Shown piece by piece: positions 12,901 through 23,958 of a stretch of 64,000 nucleotides of DNA. Below the pieces are notes generated by a model. That model was given only the letters and a program-made list of their open reading frames with translations. It was not told the DNA's origin and did not search any database. Numbering within the stretch: the stretch's first letter is position 1; each line of letters begins with the position of its first letter. The translations under genes were made by a program, and so were the position numbers. The stretch spans positions 1 to 64,000 of the forward strand of contig VLTN01000045.1 of the NCBI GenBank assembly GCA_008330645.1, in the 5' to 3' direction. This DNA is from Cafeteria roenbergensis (Eukaryota; Sar; Bigyra; Bicosoecida; Cafeteriaceae).

Positions 12901-15900
12901 TCGGCCGGGGCAGACCCCGAGTACTTGTGGCCCGGCCTGCTGGACTGCAGGCTCTCCATGGCCCCAGCGTGGTGCGTGCCAGATGCCGCACCGTGGCCGG
13001 CGCCCCCGCGCGACCACTGCGCCGAGTCTGACGTTCCGACGCCGTCAGCCAGCGTGCTGCTGTGCGTGGCGGCCGACCCGATCGCTGGCACCGCAGGGGG
13101 CGCGGACTCCGCGCTGTATGCCGGGCTGGGGTGGATCATTTGGTCGACCGCGTGGTTGTCCACGCCGCCGAGGTGTGAGTCCATGCCGGCAAAGGTGCCG
13201 GAGCCAGCAGTCGTGGTCATCTCGCCCATGGACGGCACGGACTCGCCGGCGGCGGGAGGCTCTCCGACGTCCGCGGGCTCTGGGAGGTCGGTCATGCTGT
13301 CGTGGCGGCCGTGCTCCGGGGCATGGACCGCCGCGCCCCCAGGGGCGGGCGCCAGCTTGGAAGGCGAGGTGGAGCGGCCAATGCTCGGCGGCGCACCGCC
13401 GGCTGGGGCAGCAGCGTCATCGTCCGCGGGACCTACGTCGGGGCTCGGCACTGGCTGCGGCCGACGCACGGCCACAGCCGGGCCGACGTCCGGGCTGGGG
13501 ATGGGGGCCTTGTCCGTCGAGCCAGCTGCCGCCCCTGCGCTGGAATGAGAGGAGGGGCTATCTGGCTGGTCCGACGTGCCTCCGGGGTCCGGCTTGGTCG
13601 GTCCCTCCATGGCGCGGTGCGTGGACGTGGCTGGAGAGAGCTGGGTGTGGTCGCCGTCTGCGTGGCTGGCCGCCCCTGCCTCCTCCACGCCGCTGGGGGA
13701 GCGAGCGGAGCGGCTCAGCTGCGCCTTGTGGTCCTCCACCGCCCGCTTCAGCACCTCCTCTGCGGCGGCGCGACCCACGGCAAGGCGTTGCAGCCGCAGC
13801 TCCTCCTGCTCCTCGGGGGTCAGCTCCTCCTCGTCAAAGCCGCCGTCCGCATCGGCGCCTGTCCCCGACCCCTCCTCGTCCAGACCGGCCCCAGTCCCAC
13901 CGTCCTCCAGGGCCGCAGCCGCTCTCTCCTCCATGAACGCCGCCACGGCCGCCTGTGCCGCTGCCAGCGCTTCCATCATCTCGTCGGTGGAGATGGCCAC
14001 GTCCCAAATGGCCTCGTCCCCGGCCGCGTCAGCCGCCTGGGCCTCCCCGGTTCCGCCGGAGGCCACCGGCCCGGAGAGGCCCTGCGCTGCGCCGCCCCCG
14101 TCGGCATCCCCCTCCGCAGCACCGCCTGCCCCTGCCCCTGCCCCTGCGCCTGCGCCTGCGCCTGCGCCTGCCGCCTCCGTGCCCGCAGCAGCAGAAGCAG
14201 CAGCGGCGGCGGCTGCACCTTCTGCCCCAGCTGCCGCTGCACCAGCAGCAACCCCTGCTGGTGCAGCGGCACCTGGGGTGTCCACTCCGCCCTTGAGAAT
14301 GGCTGGCGTCGCCGCCGAGGCGGCCGCGGCAGAGGGCGAGTCCGACGACAGAGCCGCTGCCTCAGCCGGCTCTGCCACGAACGAGTGTGAGAGGAGGTCC
14401 GCTGCTGAGGGGCGGTTCCAGCGGTAGCGCTTCTTCACCTCAGGCCGCGTGGCGCTGTCCTGGTCGGAGAGGTAGTCGTCATCGCGGTCGTCGTCTGCAT
14501 CGCCCTCGCTGCCAGCGCCAACGCCGCCATCGCGGCCGCTCGGCTCGTCCCCGCCGCCGCTGGAGGAGCCCTTGCGCGCGGGTGCCGGCGCGGGAACCTC
14601 CTCTGCCACCCCGATGGCCTGCCTGACGAACTCCGCGGCCTCGGGCCAGATCCAGCTCAGGTGCTCCAGGGCGTCGGGCGGCTCGCCGTTGGTGATTCGA
14701 CGGAACATTTGGCCGAAGGACTTGCACTCGGAGTAGGGAGCGTGGCCCAGGATCATCTCCAGCACGCTCATTGCAAAGGCGTGGATGTCCACCGTTGCCG
14801 TGTACTCGCCGCCCTCGGCGTACATTTCGGGAGCCATGAATTCTGGCGTTCCCAGCACGGTCTTGGCCACATTGGGGGCAGCTTCCGTGGCCAGGCCGAG
14901 GTCACCAATCTTGATCGACTGGCCGGACTTGAAGATGTTGTCGCACTTGATGTCTCGGTGGATGATGGACGGCTTGGAGGCGGCCTCGTCGGGCGTGTGC
15001 AGGTAGTGGATGCACGAAAGGATGGCGCGGCAGAAACCCCTCACGTGGCGCCGACTGATCGGGTAGCGCTCCCGGAAGCTGCGTCAGGACCACAACCCGG
15101 GACACAGCAGATGACACGAGCATCAGCGGATTGAGCCCGGCGCGACCAAGACTTGGCAGTCCAGAGCGGCCCCCGCGCACTGAGCGGCGGGGTGCGCGGG
15201 CAGACGCACCAGCAGCAAGGCCAGTCGGCACGCGGGCGACCCACCCACGTAGTGGCCTGGGCCCGCAGCGATACGATGCCCATGAACAGGCCAGCAAAGT
15301 CAAGCGCGCGGAACGGGCACGGCGCGCTGCTGCACGGCCGCAAGGGAGCGCGTGCAAGTCTCACTGCTTCAGCGTGCCCGAGCCCATGAGCTCCGTAATG
15401 AAAATGACCTTGGCCTTGTCTTGGCTCATCCACGCCCCGAAGAAGTTGATCAGGTTCGGGTGGCGCAGCGTGCTCAGGAACTTGACCTCCTTGAGCACGC
15501 GGGCCCGCGCGAGCGCGTCCCAGTTGGAAATGTCAATCTCGTTCCATGCCACCCGGTTGCCCTGCTCCAGGTCCTGGCCGATGAAGCTGCGGCGGGCCGA
15601 TTCGCAGGCACAGCAAACGTGCGCGTCAGTAGCTCGCCGCTTGGGCTTCAACGCGGGCTGGGTGCACCGGTCCTTGGCGAGCCCGCTGCCGACGAGCCAA
15701 CGCCAGCGACTCACACCTTCTTGAATGATCCGGTGCCCACGACGTCCTCGAACTGCGAGCCCGACAAAGCACCAAGTGGGCTGGAGGCACATGTGAACTT
15801 CCGCCTGAGCTCGGACCTAGCGCTCCTCTGCGTCGGCCCAGGGCGCGGAAGCAGGACCGCGAGCCGCCTGCCCTTACCTTGACGAACAGCCCCTGTGGGC

Positions 15901-15940
15901 TGCGGTCGACTGACGCGGTGGCTTTCTTTCCGGCAGCCAT
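9921..15940 (-). CDS. WNK-family serine/threonine protein kinase with long coiled-coil tail
   Basis: Exons 15940-15878, 15752-15715, 15586-15365 and 15078-9921 join to 1826 residues; donors are GTAAGG, GTGAGT and GTGAGA, and all acceptors are GCAG. The kinase domain starts at residue 22. It shows the WNK rearrangement: a lysine in the glycine loop (VGTGSFKKVF) and VAWN where ordinary kinases have VAIK. It continues with IIHRDIKCDNIF, DLG instead of DFG, GTPEFMAPEMYAE and YSECKSFGQMFRRI, all typical of WNKs. An acidic, low-complexity insert precedes the last kinase helix. The remaining about 1480 residues are Ala/Gly/Pro/Ser-rich, with a charged coiled coil at about residues 1310-1540. WNKs sense chloride and osmotic state and activate OSR1/SPAK-type kinases in animals; the partner here is unknown. 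The gene is head-to-head with the DRC10-like gene. Confidence 0.9.
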
Positions 15941-16349
15941 TCCGCACGCCCACGAAAGCGAGGACGGCAGGCTGCGCGGCAAGCGCTTGCTTCGGCGGAA
16001 GCGAGCGGGCCAGCCCGGCGTGCGGCAGCCCCGGCAGAAACGGGACCGCTGCTGATGCTGGCCAGCACCTGGCCGGCGGCCTCTGCCCGAGCCGCTCGTT
16101 GGTTTCGCCGCCACTAGCCGGCGCCGAACCCGGAAAAGCACAGCCCGCGGGCGCACGCACGCACCCAAAGCTCAGGGTGCGGGGGGCTCCTGTCGCTCTG
16201 GCGGCGGGCTGTGCAGGCGCGTTGCTGCCAAGGCAGGAGGAGTCGAAGGCCAGCCCGCCAAGCTTCCAGCGGCGCCGGTCCGTGCGTGCGAGCGCCCCAG
16301 CGAGTGAGCCTGGTCGGTTGTGTCCGGCATTGGCCAAGGCCACCCTGTG
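15941..16349. promoter_or_regulatory. Shared divergent promoter region, WNK kinase / DRC10-like gene
   Basis: This 409-bp gap separates the start codons of two head-to-head genes, so both promoters must lie here or in the first introns. I see no TATA box or conserved element I can defend. The only support is gene orientation. Confidence 0.45.
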
Positions 16350-17711
16350 ATGGATGCGTCACCCGCCTCCCGGCTTTGGGCCGTCATGAGCGACCTCAAG
16401 AAAGGAATGGCGGCTTGCGCTGCGATTCCCCGCAAGCCGTCGGCGCGTCTGCGGACCCGGCTTCTGCGAATCGGTCGTGAAGACGTGGTCGATCTCATCG
16501 CGGAGCTTCATACCGAAGAGGCCGCGGTAGCTGCCAAACTCAGGGCCCAGCAAGAGCGGGCGGAAGATGCCTCCGTCGACAAACAAGCTCCTGGAACCGC
16601 GGCTTCGGGGTCAGCGGCCCACTCGCATGCGCCAGTGACTGCGCGGTCGGAGACCTCGTCTGGGCCTGTCGGGCCGCCAGGCACCGGCCTGAGGAGCCGT
16701 GGGTTTGGCAAGCCAGCGGAGGCGACAATCCACCAGCGTCGCATCGCCACGCTTGTCAGGGCGATCCTGCGTGCGGCCCAGGGCGATAGGGCCTGCATGG
16801 AGTTCATGCGCGAGACGACACAGGCCCAGCTTCGTTCTTCCGAGCCCAAGGGGGGGCTTGGCGGGGCGCGCAGGACTCCTGTCTCCCTGGCCATCGACAC
16901 TTCGCCAGACTCGTCGGCCCCCCTGCCCGAGGGCGCTGGATTGGCATTCGTTCAGACGCTTCTCGTGTGTACAGAGGAAGTTTTGCAAGACCGGCTGACG
17001 CACAGCGACGAGGATCTTCGGAAGCGGCGGACCGACATCGCCGATGGCAAGGCAAGCGTCGATCGCCTCACGAAGCAGCTTGCTGTTGAGGAGACAGAGT
17101 GTGCTCGGCTTCGCAAGGAGCACTCGAAGATTGTTGGCAGCCTCCGCTCGTCTGCAGACCATCTTTCCGCTGTGGATGCGACCTACAAGGCACTGTGGAG
17201 GGAGCAACAAATGACTCTGGCTGAGGCCACGTCTGCCATGCTTGCGCAAGATCGCGCAGCGCATGACGCTGCCATCGCGGACTTGGCTGCAGCCATGGAT
17301 GCAGCATCAGCTGCACTGGAGAAGGCCCAAGAGGAGCACTCCGCGGCGGAGGCAACCGCCCGCATTCGACGCAAGCGTGCCGCGCTGGAAGTCGCCAAGC
17401 TCACGTCTGCCTTCGACGAACGGCTGCTCAGCCTCCTGCAGCGGGAAGACGCGCTCAAGGCAGAGGTGTCCGATCAGGAGCTGCAGATTGCGGCGCTGAC
17501 CGATTACGTTTCGGCTGTCGACTCGGAGTCGTCGAAGCGGGGCGAGGCAGAAGGCGCCTTCGAGGCCAAGCGACACAAGCAAAAGCGCAGGGAGTGGCTC
17601 CTGCGCAACGGCGCAGCCCGCGTCATACAGAAGAATCTTCGGATCAAGATGGACGCCATCAAGGCAGAGCGGAAGGCCGCGAAGAAGTCGAAAAAGTCGA
17701 AGAAGCGCTAG
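16350..17711 (+). CDS. DRC10/IQCD-like dynein regulatory complex subunit
   Basis: This is a single exon of 453 residues. The frame is open a little further upstream, but the first ATG is at 16350. The central segment (FVQTLLVCTEEVLQDRL, then LRKRRTDI) and the following long coiled coil resemble the DRC10/IQCD family. The protein ends in an IQ-type motif (AARVIQKNLRIKMDAIK) and a lysine-rich tail, as family members do. DRC10 belongs to the nexin-dynein regulatory complex that links outer doublets and tunes dynein in motile cilia, so this implies a flagellated cell. Assignment rests on remembered family pattern, not on an alignment; another IQ/coiled-coil ciliary protein is the alternative. Confidence 0.7.
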   Translation: MDASPASRLWAVMSDLKKGMAACAAIPRKPSARLRTRLLRIGREDVVDLIAELHTEEAAVAAKLRAQQERAEDASVDKQAPGTAASGSAAHSHAPVTARSETSSGPVGPPGTGLRSRGFGKPAEATIHQRRIATLVRAILRAAQGDRACMEFMRETTQAQLRSSEPKGGLGGARRTPVSLAIDTSPDSSAPLPEGAGLAFVQTLLVCTEEVLQDRLTHSDEDLRKRRTDIADGKASVDRLTKQLAVEETECARLRKEHSKIVGSLRSSADHLSAVDATYKALWREQQMTLAEATSAMLAQDRAAHDAAIADLAAAMDAASAALEKAQEEHSAAEATARIRRKRAALEVAKLTSAFDERLLSLLQREDALKAEVSDQELQIAALTDYVSAVDSESSKRGEAEGAFEAKRHKQKRREWLLRNGAARVIQKNLRIKMDAIKAERKAAKKSKKSKKR

Positions 17712-17902
17712 CCACCACCACTGCCCCAGGGCTGCCCGCCCGGCATCAGCGTTGCGTGGGCCTTTGATTCGTTTGTGCGTGATGCTCGGCGGATGCGATG
17801 CTGCTCGCCCAAGCGCGAACTGCTGGTAGAGCCGGCTGGCGACTGTGCGACAAGCAGGCTCACTCGCGAATGCTCTTGCGGGGCGCAGCGGCACTGAGAA
17901 CC

Positions 17903-18979
17903 ATGGCGTCCGCACCCGCTGCAGCCGGATCTGCGATCAAGGCAGTCATTGCCCCATCGATGCTCGCTAGCGACTTTGCCAGGCTGGCCGACGAGGCCAA
18001 GGATGTTATTGCCAAGGGCGCGGACTGGCTTCACATGGACGTAATGGTGAGGCCGTGCTTGCGCGCTGCGGCGCTGTGTGTTCCCCGGGTGGGGGATGGG
18101 GGAGCACAGGGCCGGCGCGCTGGTTGGGGTGGGTGAGCCTCCCCCCCCCCGCCGCCAGGGCCACTCCCGCCGACCACGGCGGAATCGCCAGCCAGGCGTC
18201 CGCACCAGCACGGGTGCTTGCTGCCCCCCCCCCCGCCTCCCCCGCATCATGATTTTGGCGCCGGTGGCCCCTTTGTGTGCAGGACGGGCACTTTGTTCCG
18301 AACCTTACTCTGGGTGCACCAATTGTGAAGGCCCTGAGGAAGCACACGGACGCGTTCATGGACTGCCACCTGATGGTTTCCGACCCGGGTGCCTGGGTGG
18401 AGGACTTTCACGCCGCTGGCGCGTCTCAGATCACTTTCCACGTTGAGACCGTGGGTGAGCCTGGAGCGTGCCGCGAGGCCCAGGCGCAGCTGCGGCTCAA
18501 AGCAGCTGTGCACGCGTTCGTTCGAGTGCAGCCCGGGTCCCGCGATGCCAGCTGCTTGCGAGAGGGAACTTCCCGGCGCAATCATTCCACGCCACTGCTC
18601 ACGCGCAGAAGCCCCTGTGGCCCTGGCGAAGCGCATTCGGGAGCTTGGAATCCGTGCCGGCATCGCTGTCAAGCCCAAGACGCCAGTGGAGAGCGTCCTG
18701 CCTCTGCTCGAGCACTTCGACATGGTGCTCATCATGACGGTGGAGCCTGGTTTCGGGGGGCAGAAGTTCATGGCCGACATGATGGACAAGGTGCGGGCGG
18801 TCCGCGCGGCAGCGCCGACCATGGACGTGCAGGTTGACGGGGGCCTGTCTCCGGCAACGGTCGACGTCGCGGCGGAGGCCGGCGCCAACGTGATTGTGGC
18901 AGGCACTGCAGTGTTCGGCGCCGAGGACCGCGCTGCTGCCATCGCTGCTCTGCGCGAGTCAGTGGCGAAGCAGTGCTGA
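17903..18979 (+). CDS. RPE: Ribulose-phosphate 3-epimerase
   Basis: Exons 17903-18046, 18283-18454 and 18609-18979 give 228 residues, the usual family length; donors are GTGAGG and GTGAGC, acceptors GCAG. It interconverts ribulose-5-phosphate and xylulose-5-phosphate in the pentose phosphate pathway on a TIM barrel. Hallmarks are [26 protein letters not shown] (metal-binding His and catalytic Asp, split by intron 1), [23 protein letters not shown] (second catalytic Asp) and [12 protein letters not shown]. In-frame ATGs at 17798 and 17870 would add up to 35 residues that could act as a targeting peptide; I chose 17903 because it gives the canonical length. Intron 1 contains two poly-C runs. 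The gene follows the DRC10-like gene on the same strand and is tail-to-tail with the TPR-TMEM33-like gene. Confidence 0.93.
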
Positions 18980-19217
18980 AGACAGAGCAGCCGGCCGAGC
19001 GGGAGCTGGCCAGGGCACGATCGACTCCAGGCTGTGTGCGTGCTGCGTGCGGTGGCGGCGCGTGAGGAAGTGCCATCAAAGAGGTGGTCTTGCACAGTGG
19101 GTCAAAGTGCCTTCGCACCGCACACGCGACAAACACGCAAGGTGGTGCAACGGGCAAGACGGGCAGCCTGGGCCTGCGTTGAATGCCGCAGGCGACCTCG
19201 CAGCACGGTGAGCGCCT

Positions 19218-20673
19218 TCACATCACCGCACAGGAGGACATGAGCCCGCCGGAGCCGGCAGCTCCGGCCTCGCCGGCCTCCTCACGCTCCGCGGCGGCGC
19301 GGGCGTGCTCGCGCAGGTCTGCGAAGGAGGCGATCCCACGAACGGCGGCGTCGTATGCAGAAGAGACGGCAGCAGGGCACGATGGGTGGTGCGCGTAGCC
19401 GCGCAAAAATGCCTCCAAGGCGATGACCGCCTCTCGCATCTGCGGGGAGACGGCGTACTGCATCATCAAGTTCTGGCCGTGCAGGAGAAGCCCGACAAGG
19501 TTGCGGGTGGGCATCAGCAGCTCCACCACGAGCACGCCAAAGAGCATGAGCTGCAGCTGCGCGGAGGTCTTTGCAAGGAAGGGGTGAGCGTTGGCAACAC
19601 GAACCGAGGCGTCCTCGCTGGCCGCGAAGGCCGCGTTACCGCCGACGCGTGTCATCACTTGGTTCGCCACCCAGCGAATGCCGGGCTTTGCGGCAGGGAC
19701 CGCTCGCTCGATGTCACCGGAGAGGAACATAACCTCGTAGCAGAGGAGGGGCCACAGTACGAGCAGCAGCGGCCTGCCGGACATGAACGTCGTGCCAAGT
19801 AGGACGAGGGGGGTCGACGGCTGCTGCAGGGCCGCCTGAACAAAACCCATGGAGAAGCTGAAGCCCCCGGCGGTGCGCATGGCTCCGCGCACCGAGTGCC
19901 AGAGGTTCAGCAGCGTCCCAATGGCCAGCGAGCCGAGGAAGCACATCTGCCCGAGCCGGGCGTCGAAGACGAGCCCAGAGAGAAGGAACACCAGCGCGCA
20001 CACGATGGCAGCCGCGCGCGCGGCCATGACGGCCATTTCGACGGTGCCCGCGGGCAGGGCCGGCGCAGAGGCGCCGCGAGGAGCGGGCGCAGGGCTGTCT
20101 TCGTCCGCCTCGGGGTCACCAAGCTCCCGAATGAGCTCCTTTGCGTTGGCGTTGGCCGGGTCCCTATCAAGCGCCGCCTGCGCGCTCGCGCGGGCGTCTG
20201 ACACCTTGCCGAGGCGCAGCAGGGCCCTGGACTTCGTGTTCAGGTGCTTGACGAACTCGCGAGGGGCCACCATGTTGCAGGCGTCCGCGTCCTCCACCAC
20301 GTCCTCGTACCTTCCGAGGGCCAGCCGAGCCGAGGCCCGGTTGGAGAAGCTCCGGTGGTCGGTGCCGTCCAGCTCGATGGCCTCGGTGTAGAAGAACACG
20401 GCCTTGGCGAAATCGCGAGCCTTGAAGGCCACATTGCCCTGCTCACGCTTGGCCTGCGACCCAGCGCAGCAGCGTGGCACGGGCGCAACAAATCCTCAGC
20501 ATGGCAAGTCAGAAGCGCAGCGTTGAGGCGGCCGGGCGGGAGACGACCACGTGGCCCGCGCGCCACTCGCGCAGCGCCAGCCGCGCAAAAGCCTCCCTGG
20601 GCACTTCCGGTGGCTCGGCTATTCGGACCATGCACGGCCACCTCACGGTGCTGGATGGCGACTCGTCTGCCAT
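19218..20673 (-). CDS. TPR-repeat / TMEM33 (Pom33)-like membrane protein with C-terminal CaaX box
   Basis: Exons 20673-20647 (MADESPSST) and 20453-19218 join in phase 0 (GTGAGG to GCAG) to 420 residues. Residues 10-115 form TPR helices ([40 protein letters not shown]). After a Pro/Ala linker come several hydrophobic segments (about 150-350). The part around [20 protein letters not shown] and [17 protein letters not shown] resembles the TMEM33/Tts1/Pom33 family of ER and nuclear-envelope proteins. The last four residues, CAVM, fit a CaaX prenylation signal. TPR plus this membrane module plus prenylation suggests a cytosol-facing docking protein on the ER or nuclear envelope; that role is inference. 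It is head-to-head with RPS18, 186 bp apart. The TPR call is firm, the TMEM33 call moderate. Confidence 0.78.
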
Positions 20674-20859
20674 GCTCCCGCGCGTGCAGCGGGCAGTCAG
20701 CAGACTCCGGCGCGGCAGAGCAAGGGTGCTGTGGAGGCAAAGCTTTGGGGCAGAGCACGGCCAGCTGCCGACGTCGCAACCAGCGCGCCGTGACTGGCGG
20801 GCGCGTTTCCCCCGCCTCACTTGGGGACGCACGGTTGCAACCGCCGGCGCCAGAGCACC
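20674..20859. promoter_or_regulatory. Compact bidirectional promoter, TPR-TMEM33-like gene / RPS18
   Basis: Only 186 bp lie between the two start codons of these head-to-head genes, so both promoters and both 5' UTRs share it. A ribosomal-protein gene should be strongly transcribed, which makes this a candidate strong bidirectional promoter. No individual element was identified. Confidence 0.5.
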
Positions 20860-21619
20860 ATGGCCGACTTCATGCAGTCTGGCGACTTCCAGTTCATCCT
20901 TCGTGTTCTTAACACGAACGTGGACGGCCGGGAGAGTGAGGACAAGGCTCTGCTGCCGCTCAAGCCGGCCGGAATTGCGCCTCGGAGGCTTGCCGCTGCT
21001 GGGGGGACCGTGGCAGCCGTGCAGGGCACGCAGAGGGGCGGGGCGGGATCCCGTCTGGGGGATCTTGAGGGAAGTGCTGGCTGGACTGGCCGCGCAGGGT
21101 CTTGGGGTGTCGGGCCTCGGCCTTGGCTTGAGCTTGCTTTGCGCCTCTCGACCGAAGGCGGCCCAGCCCGCCGCCTGGGGGCCACTGCGCTCCCCTCACC
21201 CTCCCGTGTCTGCTTGCTCTGTTCGCTGTGCTGATTCCGCAGAGGTCGCGTACGCTCTGACCGCCATCGTCGGTATCGGGCGCCGCCTGTCTTTCCTCAT
21301 CCTCAAGAAGGCCGGCATCAGCCCCAACCTCCGCGCCGGCCAGCTCTCTGCCGAGCAGATCGAGAAGGTGGTGGCCATCCTCAGCAACCCCCTCGACTAC
21401 AAGATCCCCGAGTGGTTCCTTAACCGCCAGAAGGACTTCGTCGACGGCAAGTCGTTCCAGGTGTACTCCAACAACCTCTCCACCAAGCTGCGCGACGACC
21501 TCGAGCGCATGAAGAAGATGCGCCTGCACCGTGGTGTGCGCCACTACTGGGGCCTCAAGGTGCGCGGCCAGCGCACTTGCACCACCGGCCGCGGCGACAC
21601 CAAGCTCATGCACCACTGA
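20860..21619 (+). CDS. RPS18: 40S ribosomal protein S18 (uS13 family)
   Basis: Exon 1 is 20860-20935 and exon 2 is 21243-21619; the 307-nt intron (GTGAGG to GCAG) splits the codon for Lys in the conserved stretch [13 protein letters not shown]. The product is 150 residues, matching eukaryotic S18. Conserved segments include [59 protein letters not shown] and [15 protein letters not shown]. It sits in the small-subunit head and contacts the P-site tRNA and the large subunit. The C-terminus ends in DTKLMHH rather than the lysine-rich tail of animals. This is the most secure gene in the window and anchors the splice-site model. Confidence 0.97.
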
Positions 21620-21975
21620 GTGGATGTGTAGAGCTGCCGCCTGATGCCAGTGTTGCTTGCAGCTCGCGGCAGGGTGTTCTCCTTCCCCCTCTGAAGGCTC
21701 GGTGTTGCGCCGGACTTCTCTCTGGGGTGCTGGTGTTGGTTTGCCTGCGCCTCGACACGGCACGCTTCGCCTGCGCCCCCTGGCCACAAAACCCTTGCTC
21801 CCCGGCTGTTTCGCGTCTGCTACACGCGCCCTCGCCACTCGCACACGCCACCGTCCAAGAGGTTGTCGGCAGGTGACACCGAATTCGAGGGGGAGGGGTC
21901 AGTACGCCCGGCACTGTTCAAGCGCGCCAGGTGCGTACACGGCGCCCAGGTGACACCGAATTCGAGGGGGAGGGG
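21620..21975. other. 3' intergenic region between convergent RPS18 and SDR genes
   Basis: The 356 bp carry the 3' UTRs of both genes. The only structure seen is the first copy and part of the second copy of a 77-bp tandem duplication at its right end. No poly(A) signal was recognised. Confidence 0.5.
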
Positions 21976-22023
21976 TCAGTACGCCCGGCACTGTTCAAGC
22001 GCGCCAGGTGCGTACACGGCGCC
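21870..22023. repeat. Perfect 77-bp tandem duplication spanning the stop codon of the SDR gene
   Basis: Copies at 21870-21946 and 21947-22023 appear identical base for base, beginning CAGGTGACACCGAATTCGAG. The right copy encodes the last dozen residues (through LEQCRAY) and stop of the minus-strand SDR gene; the left copy lies in its 3' UTR. The unit is not a multiple of three but does not harm the gene because the stop precedes it. Confidence 0.95.
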
Positions 22024-23752
22024 GCAACACACAAAAGCAGCAATGGCCGCAGCGGGCAGCCAGGAGGGCGACGGCGTTCGTGCGACGGACAGCATGGCTT
22101 GAACTGCGGGGAACCCGAAGAGCGACACCATCAGCGCCCAGCCCGGCACAAAGAGGCCCAGCTCGAAGGCGAGCCACGACGCGAAGAACGCCTCGCATAG
22201 GTGCGTCACCACCGCAGCTTGCAGCATCGCCCACAGCAGGTTCTGAACCGGGACCCTGCACACAGCCCCAAGTACGGAGACTTCCAGCCTGGCAGGCACC
22301 CACGGGGAGGCCCAGTCCAGAGCGGCCGTGAGCGCGCCGCCAAGGTCGAGGGCGAGCGCTGCAAGGGCGCCCATGCCCACGAGCACGACGGCCATGGCCG
22401 CGATGTTGGGACACACGACGCGCCCAGAGTATCCCTGGGCACGGTAGGCGGCCACAAGCTCGCGCATTCCCAGTGCCGGCGAAACAATTGGTCGCCATTT
22501 GAGCACGGTCTTGGCCTTGGACGAATCGAAGCAGTTGTGGAACCACAGCTTCCGGCAGTCGGCCGGGGTCAGGAAGGGCTCCAGCCGGATGGCTCCGGCA
22601 GTCAGCAGCTCCACAAGCCAGCATATGGCGACCATCGCATGCGCAGCAGCAACGAGAAGAGCGTGAGGCACTCCGACCCGGGGCTCGGCCACCTCCAGCA
22701 CAGCCTTGGCCTCATCCTCGGCGCTCAGCTTAACGCCCTCGTCAAAGAAGCCGACGATTTCCTTGCCCGTGTCGGAGTTGGTGACCCGGTGGTGGAGTGG
22801 GGAGACGAAGCCCAGGCCAGCGAGCAGCGGAGAGAAGAAGCCCATGGTCGTCACGCGCCAGCCGTCCGTGATATAGAACGCCTGCCCGGCCACACGCTCT
22901 CGAGAGCAGCTGGGGTGTCTGCCCTCTAGCGCGCGCAGGGCGAGCAGAAACGCGTGCGCCAGGTTCTCGGCGTGCGTGAAGTCAGTGCGCCCTCGGTGCC
23001 CCATTGCCAGCGCCGTGCCCCCCAGCTGCGCGGCAAGCATCACCTTGGGGATGTGATGGGTCTCACCAGGCCCCCAGATACCTGCGAACGAGGCAGACTC
23101 TCACCTTGGGTGACAAATGGTGGTCATAGCTTCGCGGGCGCGGGCGCGGGCGCGCAGGGGTATCGAGGGCAGCCAGTCCGCTGGCGCGAGAGTGCGAGGC
23201 AGGCTCACCGTTGGGCCTGAGGGCGACGCACGCCAACTTGTCAGGCGAAGAGGCTGCGAGTACAACCTTCTCCGCGTCCGCCTTGGACTGCGAATACTCG
23301 TCGTTCAGAGGGCCGGCCGGGGTGACAGACTCGTCCGCCAGGTCCAAGTCGCTTTTTCCCGTGAACGCGACTCCTGACGAGGACGCAAAGACCAGATGCC
23401 GCACTGCTGAGTCTGAAGCAGCCTCTACAATGTTGCGCGTGCCCTCGACGTTCACTGCGCGCAGGAGCTCCGCGGACCCCGACCAAACCAGGTTGAACGG
23501 GACAATGGCCGCCGTGTGAAACACAGCGTGGAACGGGCCAGCCTTCTCAAACACCGCATAGACGTGATCTGCAGACGACACGTCGCAAGTCAAGTACAAC
23601 GCCCTGCCCTCCAGGGCCTCGTTGCCGGCTGCGCGCGGCAGAATGTCGGCGCCAACAACCGTGTAGCCTGCGCCCAGCAGCGCCGCAACCAGCGTGCGGC
23701 CTGTCAGGCCGCAGCAGCCAGTGACGAGCACTTTCCGTTTGGCCAGCGGCAT
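21976..23752 (-). CDS. 3-beta-hydroxysteroid dehydrogenase-like SDR (SDR42E-like) with C-terminal membrane domain
   Basis: Exons 23752-23209 and 23081-21976 (GTGAGC to GCAG) give 549 residues; the intron splits a Gly codon in LRPNGIWGPGE. The N-terminal Rossmann fold has TGCCGLTG (NAD(P) binding), the catalytic pair YSQSK (about residue 153) and the Ser-rich strand VFASSSG, as in extended SDRs acting on sterols. The C-terminal third has several hydrophobic helices; the stretch around VVTHLCEAFFASWLAFELGL resembles the DUF4499/TMEM254 module found at the end of some SDR42E-type proteins. A membrane-bound sterol or steroid dehydrogenase facing the cytosol is likely; the substrate is unknown. 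Translation begins at the first ATG (23752) just before KRKVLVTG. The stop codon falls in the 77-bp duplication. Confidence 0.88.
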
Positions 23753-23958
23753 CTTTGCGCGTGTGGCTGCGCTGCGCAACTGGCAAGCGCGGCGTCAACG
23801 ACGAGGCGACGACGGCCATGATGCTCTGCAAGCCACTGTGCAGCGCTATCCGTACTCGCGCAAAAGGCTCGCGATTGCGCGTTGGCCAGCAAGGTCTGCC
23901 AGCTCCACCTGCGGGTCGGGCGCAAGAGAGAGAGAGGGGAGGGACAGGAGGATCGGAG

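Noticed and set aside
18130-18240. Poly-C runs as a regulatory element
   Set aside because: They lie within the first RPE intron and read most simply as pyrimidine-rich intron sequence.
21870-22023. Transposon insertion with target duplication
   Set aside because: The two copies are directly adjacent with nothing between them and no terminal inverted repeats; it is a simple tandem duplication.
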